Source: a virus. Taken from it: a stretch of DNA of 32,602 bases. Of this stretch, positions 20,021 through 27,921 are shown in pieces. Position 1 is the first letter of the stretch; every line of letters begins with the position of its first letter. The notes beneath the pieces were generated by a model that worked only from the letters and a program-made list of their open reading frames with translations, made no database searches and was not told the origin of the DNA. The DNA is taken from IMG/VR virus record IMGVR_UViG_3300044710_000031, positions 1 to 32,602 of that record; one strand, 5' to 3'. A program made the translations under genes and the position numbers.

Positions 20021-21151
20021 ATGATAAACCTCCGCGACCTGCCGGGTTACCGGCCAGACGCCCCGGGCGCGCGGCTGGACGACCAGCCGTGGGCGAAGTC
20101 GTGGGCGACGTACCTGAAGGCCGTCTTCAACCCGGCGGGCGAGGCCAGGAGGGTCATCCGGAACACCTGGTCCGAGCGGGTGCCCAGCGAGGGCGGCTTC
20201 CTCGTGCCGGAGACGCTGCGCGCTCAGGTGATGGCCTACATGACCACCGCGATCGTGCGCCCGCGGGCGACGGTGGTGGAGATGGACAGCCCTCGCCTGG
20301 GCATCCCGCTGCTGGACAACCCGTCGCAGGCGTCAGGCAAGCAGGCGCTCGGCGGTCTCACGTTCTCCATCGTCGAGGTCGGGGAGACGATCCCGGCGAC
20401 GAACCCGGCACTCGGCCGCCTGGTGCTGGAGGCCCGGAAGATCGCCGCCTACCTGCAGGGCGTCCCGAACGAGCTGACCGACGACGCGGCCGGCGCGATG
20501 GGCGACCTGCTCGCCCGGGTCATCGCGCTGGGCTTGGCATGGTTCGAGGATGACCTGTTCATTTTCAACGGCACCGGTGCCGGGGAGCCGCAGTCACTGG
20601 CCAACGGCGGTGCGGCGCTGGCCGTGAACCGGGGAACCTCGGACAAGGTGCTGGTGGCGGACATTGCGGCGATGCTGACAGGGCTGCATCCGGCGGCGCT
20701 GCAGGCAGGTCTGACGCCGGGGCTGACTCATGTCCGGTGGCTGATCTCGTCGGCGGCGCTTCCCCAGCTGCTGGAGCTGTACCTGAACACCGGCGGGTCG
20801 ACTGCGGGCACCGACATCACGCCGGCCACGACATCGGAGTGGTTTCAGTTCGGCGACGGCCACGACATCGGCCCGTCGGGCCTGGGGCTGCCCGCGAGCA
20901 TCACCGACCATCAGCCTGCGCTCGGCAGCACCGGCGACGTGATGCTCGCGGATCTGTCCCAGTACGTGATCAGTGACCGGCTGACGATGACCGTCGAGCA
21001 GTCGAAGGACGGTGCCGGGTTCATCAAGGACACCAGCAACTTCCGGATCCGCTCCCGGGTCGACGGCCGGTACTGGATTCAGAGCCAGTCGACGACGGAG
21101 GCCGGGGCGGCGGTGTCCCCGGTCGTGGTACTGGCGCCCCCGGCGGGTTAG
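20021..21151 (+). CDS. HK97-fold capsid protein 2
   Basis: A 376-residue protein from ATG 20021. It shares 'SERVPSEGGFLVPETLR' with capsid protein 1, but here the motif begins at residue 51, so the long scaffold-like N-terminal domain is absent. 'GRLVLEARKIAAYLQGVPNELTDDAAGAMGDLLARVIALGLAWFEDDLFIFNGTG' and 'FRIRSRVDGRYW' at the end match the HK97 fold in the same order as protein 1; the remaining sequence diverges. The two proteins may build different positions of the shell (for example hexons and pentons), or one may be a recent replacement. Neither arrangement can be told from sequence. Confidence 0.9.
   Translation: MINLRDLPGYRPDAPGARLDDQPWAKSWATYLKAVFNPAGEARRVIRNTWSERVPSEGGFLVPETLRAQVMAYMTTAIVRPRATVVEMDSPRLGIPLLDNPSQASGKQALGGLTFSIVEVGETIPATNPALGRLVLEARKIAAYLQGVPNELTDDAAGAMGDLLARVIALGLAWFEDDLFIFNGTGAGEPQSLANGGAALAVNRGTSDKVLVADIAAMLTGLHPAALQAGLTPGLTHVRWLISSAALPQLLELYLNTGGSTAGTDITPATTSEWFQFGDGHDIGPSGLGLPASITDHQPALGSTGDVMLADLSQYVISDRLTMTVEQSKDGAGFIKDTSNFRIRSRVDGRYWIQSQSTTEAGAAVSPVVVLAPPAG
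20170..20217 (+). repeat. 48-bp direct repeat, copy 2
   Basis: Exact second copy of 18764-18811, 1,406 bp downstream, in the corresponding place of the second capsid gene. Confidence 0.9.
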
Positions 21152-21220
21152 AGCCGCTGTCCAGCAATAACTACAGGTCAACGTGGCGCGGCTAGAGCGC
21201 CGGAAGGAAGTGAGCTAGAC

Positions 21221-21661
21221 ATGATGGAAGGGTTGGGGCGCCTGTTCAACGTCGTCCCCGTTGCGGCTGGCACTCTGATCAGCCTGAAGGACGCGGCGGG
21301 CATCACGTTCGTCTGCTCGGCGACGACCGATCCGGAGACGTTCACCGTGAACAGCGCGGCGACGTATAACGGGTCGACGTCGACGCTGACGGCGATTACC
21401 CGCTACTACACGAACACCTCCCAGGCGGGCGCCGCGCAGTGGACGGACTCCGGCGATATCGCCGCGGTGGACAACGTGGTGGTGGCGGCCGGGGACAGCG
21501 TGGCGTTCTACATCGACGCCAGCGACCTGCCGGCGGGCGCTGAGTACGTCGAGGTTGCGGTGACCGGCTCGGGTACCGGCGTGGCTCTGGCGATCACCGG
21601 GGACCTGCTGACGCAGCGGACCCCGGCGAACCTGCGGGCGCTGTCGGGCGCCTCGTCCTGA
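21221..21661 (+). CDS. Structural protein downstream of capsid
   Basis: A 146-residue protein; ATG 21221 follows GAAGGAAG at 21201-21208. It is rich in Thr, Ala, Gly and Val with regular beta pattern ('AGTLISLKDAAGITFVCSATTDPETFTVNSAATYNGSTSTLTAITRYYTN', 'VDNVVVAAGDSVAFYIDASDLPAGAEYVEVAVTGSG'). The composition and place suggest a capsid decoration or head protein of the family commonly seen behind actinophage capsid genes. Its stop overlaps the next ATG (TGATG). Confidence 0.7.
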   Translation: MMEGLGRLFNVVPVAAGTLISLKDAAGITFVCSATTDPETFTVNSAATYNGSTSTLTAITRYYTNTSQAGAAQWTDSGDIAAVDNVVVAAGDSVAFYIDASDLPAGAEYVEVAVTGSGTGVALAITGDLLTQRTPANLRALSGASS

Positions 21662-22059
21662 TGTCCCGGTGGGTGTGCGCGGCGTGCGGGTGCCTGTGGG
21701 CTCCCGGGGCGCCGTGCTGCCCGCGCTGCCGGGGCCGTGAGCACAAGGAGGTGGACGTGGCGAAGATCGCGCCTGACGGGACCGTGACATATGAGCCGGG
21801 CCATGAGCCGGGCAGCGGCGAGGAGCATGTGCATCCCGCCGCGCCCGGGATGGCCGTCGAGCATCCGACGGACGGCACGATGTCCCCGCCGGCCAGCAAC
21901 CCGCCTGTCCCTGGCGAGCCTGAGGGCGAGCAGGTCGCGAACGTGCCGGTGCCGGAGGCGGAGTCTGCGGAGCTGACGCCTCCGGCACCGGCGTCAGCTC
22001 CGGACAAGCCCGCGCCGAAGTCGCCGCCGCGGCGGCCGCCGTCGAAGGCGGCGGACTGA
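21661..22059 (+). CDS. Zinc-ribbon protein with disordered Pro-rich tail
   Basis: A 132-residue protein. Residues 6-23 (CAACGCLWAPGAPCCPRC) form a four-Cys zinc ribbon of the CxxC...CxxC type. The rest is acidic and Pro/Ala-rich without predicted fold ('EPGHEPGSGEEHVHPAAPGMAVEHPTDGT', 'PPRRPPSKAAD'). Proteins of this layout are frequent between capsid and connector genes of actinophages; a head-assembly role is inferred from position only. The stop overlaps the next ATG. Confidence 0.7.
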   Translation: MSRWVCAACGCLWAPGAPCCPRCRGREHKEVDVAKIAPDGTVTYEPGHEPGSGEEHVHPAAPGMAVEHPTDGTMSPPASNPPVPGEPEGEQVANVPVPEAESAELTPPAPASAPDKPAPKSPPRRPPSKAAD

Positions 22060-22412
22060 TGGCGAACACCTACTTCTCCAATGCTGCCGTCGATGACGCC
22101 CTGACGGGGCTGGCCAACGCTGGTGCGTGGATCTCGCTGCACAACGCGTCGCCGGGTACGACGGGCGCGAATGAGATCGCGGGCGGCTCGTATGGCCGTG
22201 TGCAGACGACCTGGGGTGCGGCTTCCGGGTCGTCTTGCGCGGGCTCGCAGGTGACGCTGAACGTGCCCGCGGCGACGACGATCGGCTGGTTCGGCGTGTG
22301 GTCGGCGTCGTCGGGCGGCACGTACCTGGAGGGTGGCCCGCTGTCGGCCCAGGAGACGTTCGGCGCGGCGGGCACGTATGAGCTGACGCCTACGCTGTCC
22401 GGTCAGGGCTGA
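22059..22412 (+). CDS. Small beta-rich phage structural (tail-fibre-like) protein
   Basis: A 117-residue protein. 'MANTYFSNAAVDDALTGLANAGAWISLHNASPGTTGANEIAGGSYGRVQTTW' and 'ATTIGWFGVWSASSGGTYLEGGPLSAQETFGAAGTYELTPT' are the hallmarks of a short phage structural family often named tail-fibre-like: 'SLHtadPGtTGanEvaGGsYaR' and 'ht GlWda..GtylgggaLs..etf'. Probably an exposed virion component. It sits in the head-to-connector region, so head decoration is equally possible. Confidence 0.75.
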   Translation: MANTYFSNAAVDDALTGLANAGAWISLHNASPGTTGANEIAGGSYGRVQTTWGAASGSSCAGSQVTLNVPAATTIGWFGVWSASSGGTYLEGGPLSAQETFGAAGTYELTPTLSGQG

Positions 22413-22419
22413 GGCTGCC

Positions 22420-24102
22420 GTGACGACCCGCCGACTGATGGACGGCGCTTCCGGCCGTCCGGGCAGCGGCCCGTCGTCCGGTACTGCCTACTCCGGGCCC
22501 CTCATCGTCGGCACGATGTTCTGTGTCACCGAAGGCGGCCAGTGGTTCGAGGGCTACTGGTGGTGGGTGCCCGGCACGAACGGGGACACGGCCAGCGGGC
22601 AGGTGTTCTGCCTGTGGCAGCTTGCCAGCGCGTCGACCGGGATGATCGTCCCCGGCAGTACCGTCACCGCCGGGGCGCTGACCCCGGACGCGTGGAACTT
22701 CATACCGGTCAGTACGCCGCTGCTGCTGTCGCCATCGAGCGGCAACAGCTACGGGGCGGTGTACAACGCCGCGACAGGCAAGACGTTCACCTCGGGTTTC
22801 CCGGAGACCAAGAACCAGTTCGGCTCCGGCGATCCGTACAGTGCCGGGATCGTCAACGGCCCGCTTGCCGCGCCGTCCTCGTCCGGCGGCTCGGCCGCCG
22901 CCGGCTCGGCTTTCTCCTGGACCAAGCCGCAGTGCCCGTTCAGCACGTCATCGAGTGATCCGACGTCGGCGATGCCCGGCCAGAACGACAACGACGCGAA
23001 CCTGTGGCTGGACATCCAGGTCACCGATCAGGCGCCGTCCGGGGCGAGCTACCGGGCGTTCCCGAACGCCCCCGAGTTCGTCGTCCCGGGCTCCAGTGCC
23101 CAGTCGGCCGCTTACACGCTCGGGCTGCACTTCGAGCTCACCCAGGAATCCGCGCTTACCCGGATCTGGCACTACTCGCCGGCCGGGGTCACGGTACTGC
23201 CGAGCCGGTGCGCGATCTGGGACGCGGCCACGCAGACTGAGGTCGCGGGCACCGACAACTCGTCACCCGCGTGGTCTGGCGCGGCCGGAAGCGGCTGGGT
23301 GTCGTGCGACTACACCAGTTCCGGCGTGACGCTGGCCACCGGCACCGAATATGTCGTATCGACCTTCACGGCCGATAACACGGATCCGTGGTTCCTGGCG
23401 TCGGCCAGCTGGTGGGGCGGCAGCCCGGGCCCGTTCTCCGGCGGGATCACGCAGGGGCCGCTGGAGATCCTGGCCAACAGCGCCGCGACGCCGGGGAACG
23501 ACTCGTGGCACGAGGGCACGACCTGGACGTACCCGGCGACGTCGACCAACCCCGAGTATGACGGGCTCGACGTTGAGGTGACGCCGCAGTCGGCTCCGGT
23601 GACCGGCACCGGGACCGCTGCTATCGACCTAGCCGCGACGGCATCCGGCGAGTCGCAGCGTTCCGGCTCCGGCGGTGCCGCTATCGGCCTGGCGGCCACG
23701 GCGAGCGGCACGTCAGAGCGCGCCGGCACGGGCCTGGCGAGCCTCACCCTGTCCGCGTCGGCGACGGGCCGGTCGGTCCGGTCGGGTACGGGCGTCGCGA
23801 TGCTGGCGCTCGCTGCGACGGGCACCGCGCCCGCGCCGGCCGCGCCCGCGCAGACGGGCGGGTGGTGGGGTCTGCACTCGGTCCTCGAGGACCGGGCGAT
23901 GGAGTTCGACTGGTGGGCGCAGCTCGTCGAGACGGACGGTGGTGAGGCGTGCCCGCGTGACGGCGAGCCGCTGCTTCCCGCGCCGCCCGGCCCGTCCGGT
24001 GCCGGGTCCGGGATCAACATGTACTGCAAGTTCTGCGGCTGGCATTCGCCGCAGGACGTGGTGCGGCCGGTGCCGGGCGCGATGATGGGGAGGGACGGAT
24101 GA
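22420..24102 (+). CDS. DUF4082-repeat structural protein with zinc-ribbon end
   Basis: A 560-residue protein from GTG 22420. It contains two DUF4082 (jelly-roll-like) domains: residues about 28-145 ('IVGTMFCVTEGGQWFEGYWWWVP', 'GQVFCLWQLAS') and about 225-390 ('YTLGLHFELTQESALTRIWHYSPAG', 'ATEYVVSTFTADN'-type ending). Between 395 and 470 are 20-residue Ala/Ser/Gly repeats. The C terminus has a four-Cys unit (CPRDGEPLLP...CKFCGW), similar to endings of phage head-tail proteins. DUF4082 domains occur on surface-exposed proteins, so host or carbohydrate contact is plausible. An exposed fibre-like protein in the head-connector module is noteworthy. Confidence 0.8.
   Translation: MTTRRLMDGASGRPGSGPSSGTAYSGPLIVGTMFCVTEGGQWFEGYWWWVPGTNGDTASGQVFCLWQLASASTGMIVPGSTVTAGALTPDAWNFIPVSTPLLLSPSSGNSYGAVYNAATGKTFTSGFPETKNQFGSGDPYSAGIVNGPLAAPSSSGGSAAAGSAFSWTKPQCPFSTSSSDPTSAMPGQNDNDANLWLDIQVTDQAPSGASYRAFPNAPEFVVPGSSAQSAAYTLGLHFELTQESALTRIWHYSPAGVTVLPSRCAIWDAATQTEVAGTDNSSPAWSGAAGSGWVSCDYTSSGVTLATGTEYVVSTFTADNTDPWFLASASWWGGSPGPFSGGITQGPLEILANSAATPGNDSWHEGTTWTYPATSTNPEYDGLDVEVTPQSAPVTGTGTAAIDLAATASGESQRSGSGGAAIGLAATASGTSERAGTGLASLTLSASATGRSVRSGTGVAMLALAATGTAPAPAAPAQTGGWWGLHSVLEDRAMEFDWWAQLVETDGGEACPRDGEPLLPAPPGPSGAGSGINMYCKFCGWHSPQDVVRPVPGAMMGRDG
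23605..23832 (+). repeat. In-frame 60-bp (20-residue) tandem repeats
   Basis: Nearly four units starting at 23605, 23665, 23725 and 23785, each with the pattern G-T/S-G-x-A-x3-L-x-A-x-A-x-G-x-S-x-R within the DUF4082 protein. It is likely a flexible or stalk-like spacer. Confidence 0.75.
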
Positions 24103-25238
24103 CCGTCACCACCCCCGCCTACTGCTCCCGCACCGACGTGCAGCGGGCCACCGACATCCAGGACACGGTGCTGAACATCGCCCGCGTCGATGAGGCGATC
24201 CAGGGCGCGGCCCGCGACATCGAGGGCAACCTGCACCGGCTGTTCTACCCGTGGGACGGCACGAAGTGGTTCGACTGGCCGAACTACCAGTACGCCTACC
24301 CGTGGCGCACATGGATGGACCGCAACGACATCCTGTGCCTGACCGCGTTCTCGTCCGGCGGCGCGCCGATCGCGCTGGACCAGTGCTTCCTGCGTCCGAC
24401 GAACCGCAAGCCTGGTTTCCCGTACACCAGCATCGAGCTGGACCGGTCGACGTCGGCGGCGTTCGGCGGTGTCGCGCAGACACCGCAGAACTCGATCATG
24501 GCGCAGGCCACATGGGGGTTCACCGCCGACGCGGCGCAGGCCGGTACCGCGACCCTCGCGGACTCGGCCACCACCGGCACCAACCCGGTCGTGGTCACCG
24601 ACTCGTCGCAGATCAGCGCGGGTGACTTGCTGATCATCGGCTACAGCCGCGGCACTCCGCCGTTCCCGAATGACACGCTCGGCCACGCCGGGCTGATTGC
24701 CCCCTACCTCGGTGAGCGGGTGCTCGTCCAGGACGTCAGCTTCGCCGCCACCGGCCAGTCGCAGACCGGGCCGGGCTGCTCGACGGCCGGCAGCGCGGAC
24801 AACCAGCTCACCGTCGGCGACGGCGCCGCCCTGAACGCGGGGGAGACGCTGCTGCTCGACGCCGAGCGGATGTTCATCGAGCAGGTCAACGGCAACGTCG
24901 CCACGGTGGCGCGGGCGTGGGACGGCACGATGCTCGCCACCCACACCGACGCCGCCGTGTATGCGCTGCGGCAGCTGACCGTCGAGCGGGGCGCGCTCGG
25001 CACCACCGCCCAGTCGTGGGCCGAGGGCACCGCCGTGTACAAGCACCGGTACCCGTCGCCGGTGCGGGAACTGGGGATCGCGCTGGCACTGGACACGGTG
25101 CTACAGCAGACCTCCGGCTATGCCCGTACCGTCCCCGCCGGCGACACGTCGGTGCCCGCACCGGGCATCGGGCTGGCCGCGGCATGGGGACGAGCCGCCA
25201 CCTACGCGGCCCGCAAGGCAAGGAGCAGAGTCATATGA
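24099..25238 (+). CDS. Head-tail connector protein
   Basis: A 379-residue protein overlapping the upstream stop. The N-terminal part 'TPAYCSRTDVQRATDIQDTVLNIARVDEAIQGAARDIEGNLHRLFYP' is a helical segment like phage gp6/gp15-type adaptors. The middle holds a beta-rich insertion (about 160-280: 'SSQISAGDLLIIGYSRGTPPF', 'NAGETLLLDAERMFIEQVNGNVATVARAWDGT'), and 'PVRELGIALALDTVLQQTSGYARTVPAG' resumes helices. It is longer than simple adaptors because of the insertion. It would form a ring under the portal. Function is inferred from position and helical pattern. Confidence 0.7.
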   Translation: MTVTTPAYCSRTDVQRATDIQDTVLNIARVDEAIQGAARDIEGNLHRLFYPWDGTKWFDWPNYQYAYPWRTWMDRNDILCLTAFSSGGAPIALDQCFLRPTNRKPGFPYTSIELDRSTSAAFGGVAQTPQNSIMAQATWGFTADAAQAGTATLADSATTGTNPVVVTDSSQISAGDLLIIGYSRGTPPFPNDTLGHAGLIAPYLGERVLVQDVSFAATGQSQTGPGCSTAGSADNQLTVGDGAALNAGETLLLDAERMFIEQVNGNVATVARAWDGTMLATHTDAAVYALRQLTVERGALGTTAQSWAEGTAVYKHRYPSPVRELGIALALDTVLQQTSGYARTVPAGDTSVPAPGIGLAAAWGRAATYAARKARSRVI

Positions 25239-25678
25239 GCGTCATGACCAGCGTCCAGTTCGCGAAGGCGCTCGAAGAGGCCGGGGTCGTCACCGACCTG
25301 GACTCGATCCTGCGGATCGTCATCGACGTCAACCCCGCTGAATGCGTGCAGATCTACGTCCAGCGGATCGGCGACAGGCGGCTGCTGGACGTGGCCGGAA
25401 TTCTCGGCACGATGATGGCCGAGGCGGCACCGAGAGCCGTCCGGTACTGGGTGCAGATAGCTGACGAGCTGCTGAGCGAATCGGACGCTGCCCGAGGCTT
25501 CGATCAGGCCGGTCTGCATATCGCCGAGGTCGGGGGCCGCGTCGACGCCTACTCGCGGATGGTGCTGGTCGAGGATTCTGGCGCGCCGCCCGAGCTGGAG
25601 GGCCATCAGGTCGAGCTGACGTTCAGCCGTACAGGCGACGAGCCCCCCCGGATCACAGAGCGGCGGGTGGTCGGCTGA
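25235..25678 (+). CDS. Hypothetical protein, paralogue of the 12094 gene
   Basis: A 147-residue protein from ATG 25235 (ATGA overlap). The N-terminal half 'VQFAKALEEAGVVTDLDSILRIVIDVNPAECVQIYVQRIGDRRLLDVAGILGTMM' is not recognised but is well-formed alpha/beta. The C-terminal half (RYWVQIADELL, VEDSGAPPELEGHQVELTFSRTGD) matches the small accessory protein at 12094-12330. It has no obvious head-tail motif, and nothing of this type is normally expected between connector and gp10-like genes, so it may be an inserted accessory gene (moron). It is translationally coupled to both neighbours. Confidence 0.65.
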   Translation: MSVMTSVQFAKALEEAGVVTDLDSILRIVIDVNPAECVQIYVQRIGDRRLLDVAGILGTMMAEAAPRAVRYWVQIADELLSESDAARGFDQAGLHIAEVGGRVDAYSRMVLVEDSGAPPELEGHQVELTFSRTGDEPPRITERRVVG

Positions 25679-26088
25679 TGGCCGGGGATCTGAAGATCAC
25701 GGCGAAGCTGGACGTGTCCGGTCCGCTCGCCGACGGCACCGCCGCCAAGGTCACCGAGAAGTGGGCGAGCAACACCGCCGCCGCGCTCGGTGCGAGGGCC
25801 GTGGAACTGCTGCGCGCCGTCCCGATGGACAAGACCGGCCGTTCGCGCGGCGGTTTCCAGGCCAGCCTGAAGGTGCTGCAGAAAGGCCCGGCCGCGCAGG
25901 TGCCCGGCCCGATGATCCGCGGCGTCACGTGGGCACCGTGGCTGGAAGGCACGTCGAGGCGGAACGAGTCGACACACTTCAAGGGCTACCGGCTGTTCCG
26001 CAAGACGCGCACCGTCCTGAACAAGGAAGCCACCAGGATCGGGCAGCAGGAGCTGGACAAGCTCATGCCGGAACTTGGCGGCGGCTGA
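25678..26088 (+). CDS. HK97 gp10-like tail-completion / minor capsid protein
   Basis: A 136-residue protein. 'ALGARAVELLRAVPMDKTGRSRGGFQASLKVLQKG' is the motif order of gp10-like proteins (helix, 'v...TGrl..s' and strand), followed by 'GVTWAPWLEGTSRRNESTHFKGYRLFRKTRTVLNKEATRIGQQELDKLM', which is also typical (WLEGTS, then C-terminal helix). It joins the head connector to the tail tube. The stop overlaps the next ATG. Confidence 0.75.
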   Translation: MAGDLKITAKLDVSGPLADGTAAKVTEKWASNTAAALGARAVELLRAVPMDKTGRSRGGFQASLKVLQKGPAAQVPGPMIRGVTWAPWLEGTSRRNESTHFKGYRLFRKTRTVLNKEATRIGQQELDKLMPELGGG

Positions 26089-26561
26089 TGGGCGTCACCT
26101 TCAACCAGGCCGGGATCAGCGCCCTGTACGCCGCCGTCGTCTCCGGTGCGCAGGTGCTCAACCTGTTCCCGTCGGTGCTGAAGCACGAGCCGAAGACCGC
26201 GCCGCAGACGGACCCGACGCTCGCCGTGTGGCTTCAGTCGCTGGCCCCGGCGCGCGGCATGTCCGGGCAGGGGTCCACTACGGGGCGCGCCCAGTTCGGT
26301 GCCCGGGTCTACAGCTCGTTCCTGGCCAAGCCGGAAGACGGCATCGACCCGAAGCTGCTCGAGCTGGCCTCAGCGCTGATCGGTGTCTGGTCGGGCGGGT
26401 TCACGCTCGGCGGCGAGGTGATGGCCGTCGACCTGCTCGGCATGTGCGGCGAGCCGCTGAGCTTCGAGGCGGGCTACATCGTGCACGACGACAAGCCGTA
26501 CCGGGTGGCCGAGATCGTGCTGCCGGTCATTGTGGATGATCTCTGGAGTCAGGTGCCATGA
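26088..26561 (+). CDS. Tail terminator-like protein
   Basis: A 157-residue protein overlapping the gp10-like gene by one base. Its N-terminal 'FNQAGISALYAAVVSGAQVLNLFPSVLKHEPKTAPQTDPTLAVWLQSLAPARGMSGQGSTTGRAQFGARVYSSFLAKPEDGIDPKLLELASALIG' shows the alternating pattern expected for tail terminators; 'AVDLLGMCGEPLSFEAGYIVHDDKPYRVAEIVLPVIVDDLW' gives the final strands. Position between gp10-like and tail-tube genes fits a terminator that stops tail growth and joins it to the head. Identity is mainly by synteny and size. Confidence 0.65.
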   Translation: MGVTFNQAGISALYAAVVSGAQVLNLFPSVLKHEPKTAPQTDPTLAVWLQSLAPARGMSGQGSTTGRAQFGARVYSSFLAKPEDGIDPKLLELASALIGVWSGGFTLGGEVMAVDLLGMCGEPLSFEAGYIVHDDKPYRVAEIVLPVIVDDLWSQVP

Positions 26562-27490
26562 GCAAGCAGAACGGCCTCGGAGCCCGCCTCCTGGTAGGCG
26601 GCTACGACATCAGCGGCGACATACAGGCCCTCGACCAGATCAACGGCACCGTGGGGCTGCTGCCCGGCACGGACATCACCCAGTCGGCGCAGGCCCGGAT
26701 CGTCGGCCAGCGGGACGGGTCGATGGGCTTCACCTGCTTCATGGACACCGCGAACGCGCATCCGGTGCTGTCGGCGCTGCCGACCGCGGACACGCTGATG
26801 CAGTTCTGGACGCCTCCGATGGCGCTCGGCTCGCCCGTCGCCAGCCTCGTCGCCCGGCAGGTCAACTACGACCCGACCCGCGGCACCGACGGCAGCCTGA
26901 TGATGAAGACCGAAGGTCAGGGCGACGGGTTCGGCCTCGAGTGGGGCATCGCGCTCACCGCCGGGCTGCGGACCGACACGGCGGCGACCAACGGGACGAG
27001 TCTCGACCAGGGCGCCGGGTTCATCACCCCGGCCGTCCCGGCGAGTGGCACGCCGGTCACGAACACATCGCCGATCGCTGCGACGGTGGTTGTCTCCGGC
27101 GGCACGGTCAGCAACGTCGTCGTCAACGGCATCTCGGTCGGCGCCGGCGACGGCACCTACACCGTCCCGTCCGGCCAGGCGATCACCCTGACCTACTCGG
27201 CTGCGCCGACGTGGACGTGGACGCTGCAGACCGCCTACGGCGCACAGTGCTACCTCCAGGTGACCGGCTTCACCGGCACCAGCGTGACGGCCACCGTCCA
27301 GCAGGCGCCGGACAACGCGACGTGGACGACGCTGGCCGCGTTCACGGCGGTCACTGCGGCGCCGGCGTGGCAGCGGGTGCCGGTGACGGGGACGGTCGCC
27401 CGGTACCTGCGGGTGATCACGACGGGCACGTTCTCGTCGGCGACGTTCGCCGTGATGGCGGACGTCAACCAGGCTGCGCTGGAGGCGTGA
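26558..27490 (+). CDS. Tail tube-like protein 1 with Ig-like C-terminal extension
   Basis: A 310-residue protein from ATG 26558 preceded by GGAG. 'GLGARLLVGGYDISGDIQALDQINGTVGLLPGTDITQSAQARIVGQRDGSMGFTCFMDTA' has the strand-rich fold of siphovirus tail tube proteins. The C-terminal 100 residues ('QCYLQVTGFTGTSVTATVQQAPDNATWTTLAAFTAVTAAPAWQRVPVTGTVARYLRVITTG') resemble a beta-sandwich add-on (carbohydrate-binding-like) commonly displayed on tail tubes. A second, simpler tube-like protein is encoded at 27922. Confidence 0.7.
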   Translation: MSKQNGLGARLLVGGYDISGDIQALDQINGTVGLLPGTDITQSAQARIVGQRDGSMGFTCFMDTANAHPVLSALPTADTLMQFWTPPMALGSPVASLVARQVNYDPTRGTDGSLMMKTEGQGDGFGLEWGIALTAGLRTDTAATNGTSLDQGAGFITPAVPASGTPVTNTSPIAATVVVSGGTVSNVVVNGISVGAGDGTYTVPSGQAITLTYSAAPTWTWTLQTAYGAQCYLQVTGFTGTSVTATVQQAPDNATWTTLAAFTAVTAAPAWQRVPVTGTVARYLRVITTGTFSSATFAVMADVNQAALEA

Positions 27491-27915
27491 TGGGGTTCCT
27501 CGGCCCGCTTCCGCCGCCGCTGTGGCAGTCGGATAACCGCAACTACCGGATCCACATGCCGCGTGACCGCACGGTCGCGGCGGCGTGCGAGGACGTGGAC
27601 TGCGACCAGTGGCGCAACGGCTGGGAGACCATCTGCGACCTGGACACGCCGGAGGGCCGGATGGTGGCGGACATGATCCGCTCCGGCCAGTCGGGACGGA
27701 CCTACCGCGAGCTGGCCGCGCCTGCGGATGCGCGGGTGATCGTCTTCCGGTTTGACAGCGGCCAGCGCTGCTTCCGCGAGCACCGCACCCGGCCGGGGCG
27801 CCTCGTCGTGCAGCGGCGCGGCCGGATCCTCCGCGAGCACACATCCCTGGCCGACCTGGCCGAGGACTACACCGAGCACACCGGCCGCCTGGCCGAGCAG
27901 GAAAAGAGAGGGTGA
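27490..27915 (+). CDS. Hypothetical protein between tail-tube-like genes
   Basis: A 141-residue protein from ATG 27490, overlapping the previous stop (TGATG). 'MPRDRTVAAACEDVDCDQWRNGWETICDLDTPEGRMVADMIRSGQSGRTYRELAAP' contains a Cys cluster (C..C..C), then 'VIVFRFDSGQRCFREHRTRPGRLVVQRRGRILREHTSLADLAEDYTEHTGRLAEQEKRG'. Similar sequences are frequent in this position in actinophages but have no assigned function; a tail-assembly role is inferred from location. Confidence 0.7.
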   Translation: MGFLGPLPPPLWQSDNRNYRIHMPRDRTVAAACEDVDCDQWRNGWETICDLDTPEGRMVADMIRSGQSGRTYRELAAPADARVIVFRFDSGQRCFREHRTRPGRLVVQRRGRILREHTSLADLAEDYTEHTGRLAEQEKRG

Positions 27916-27921
27916 GCACTC

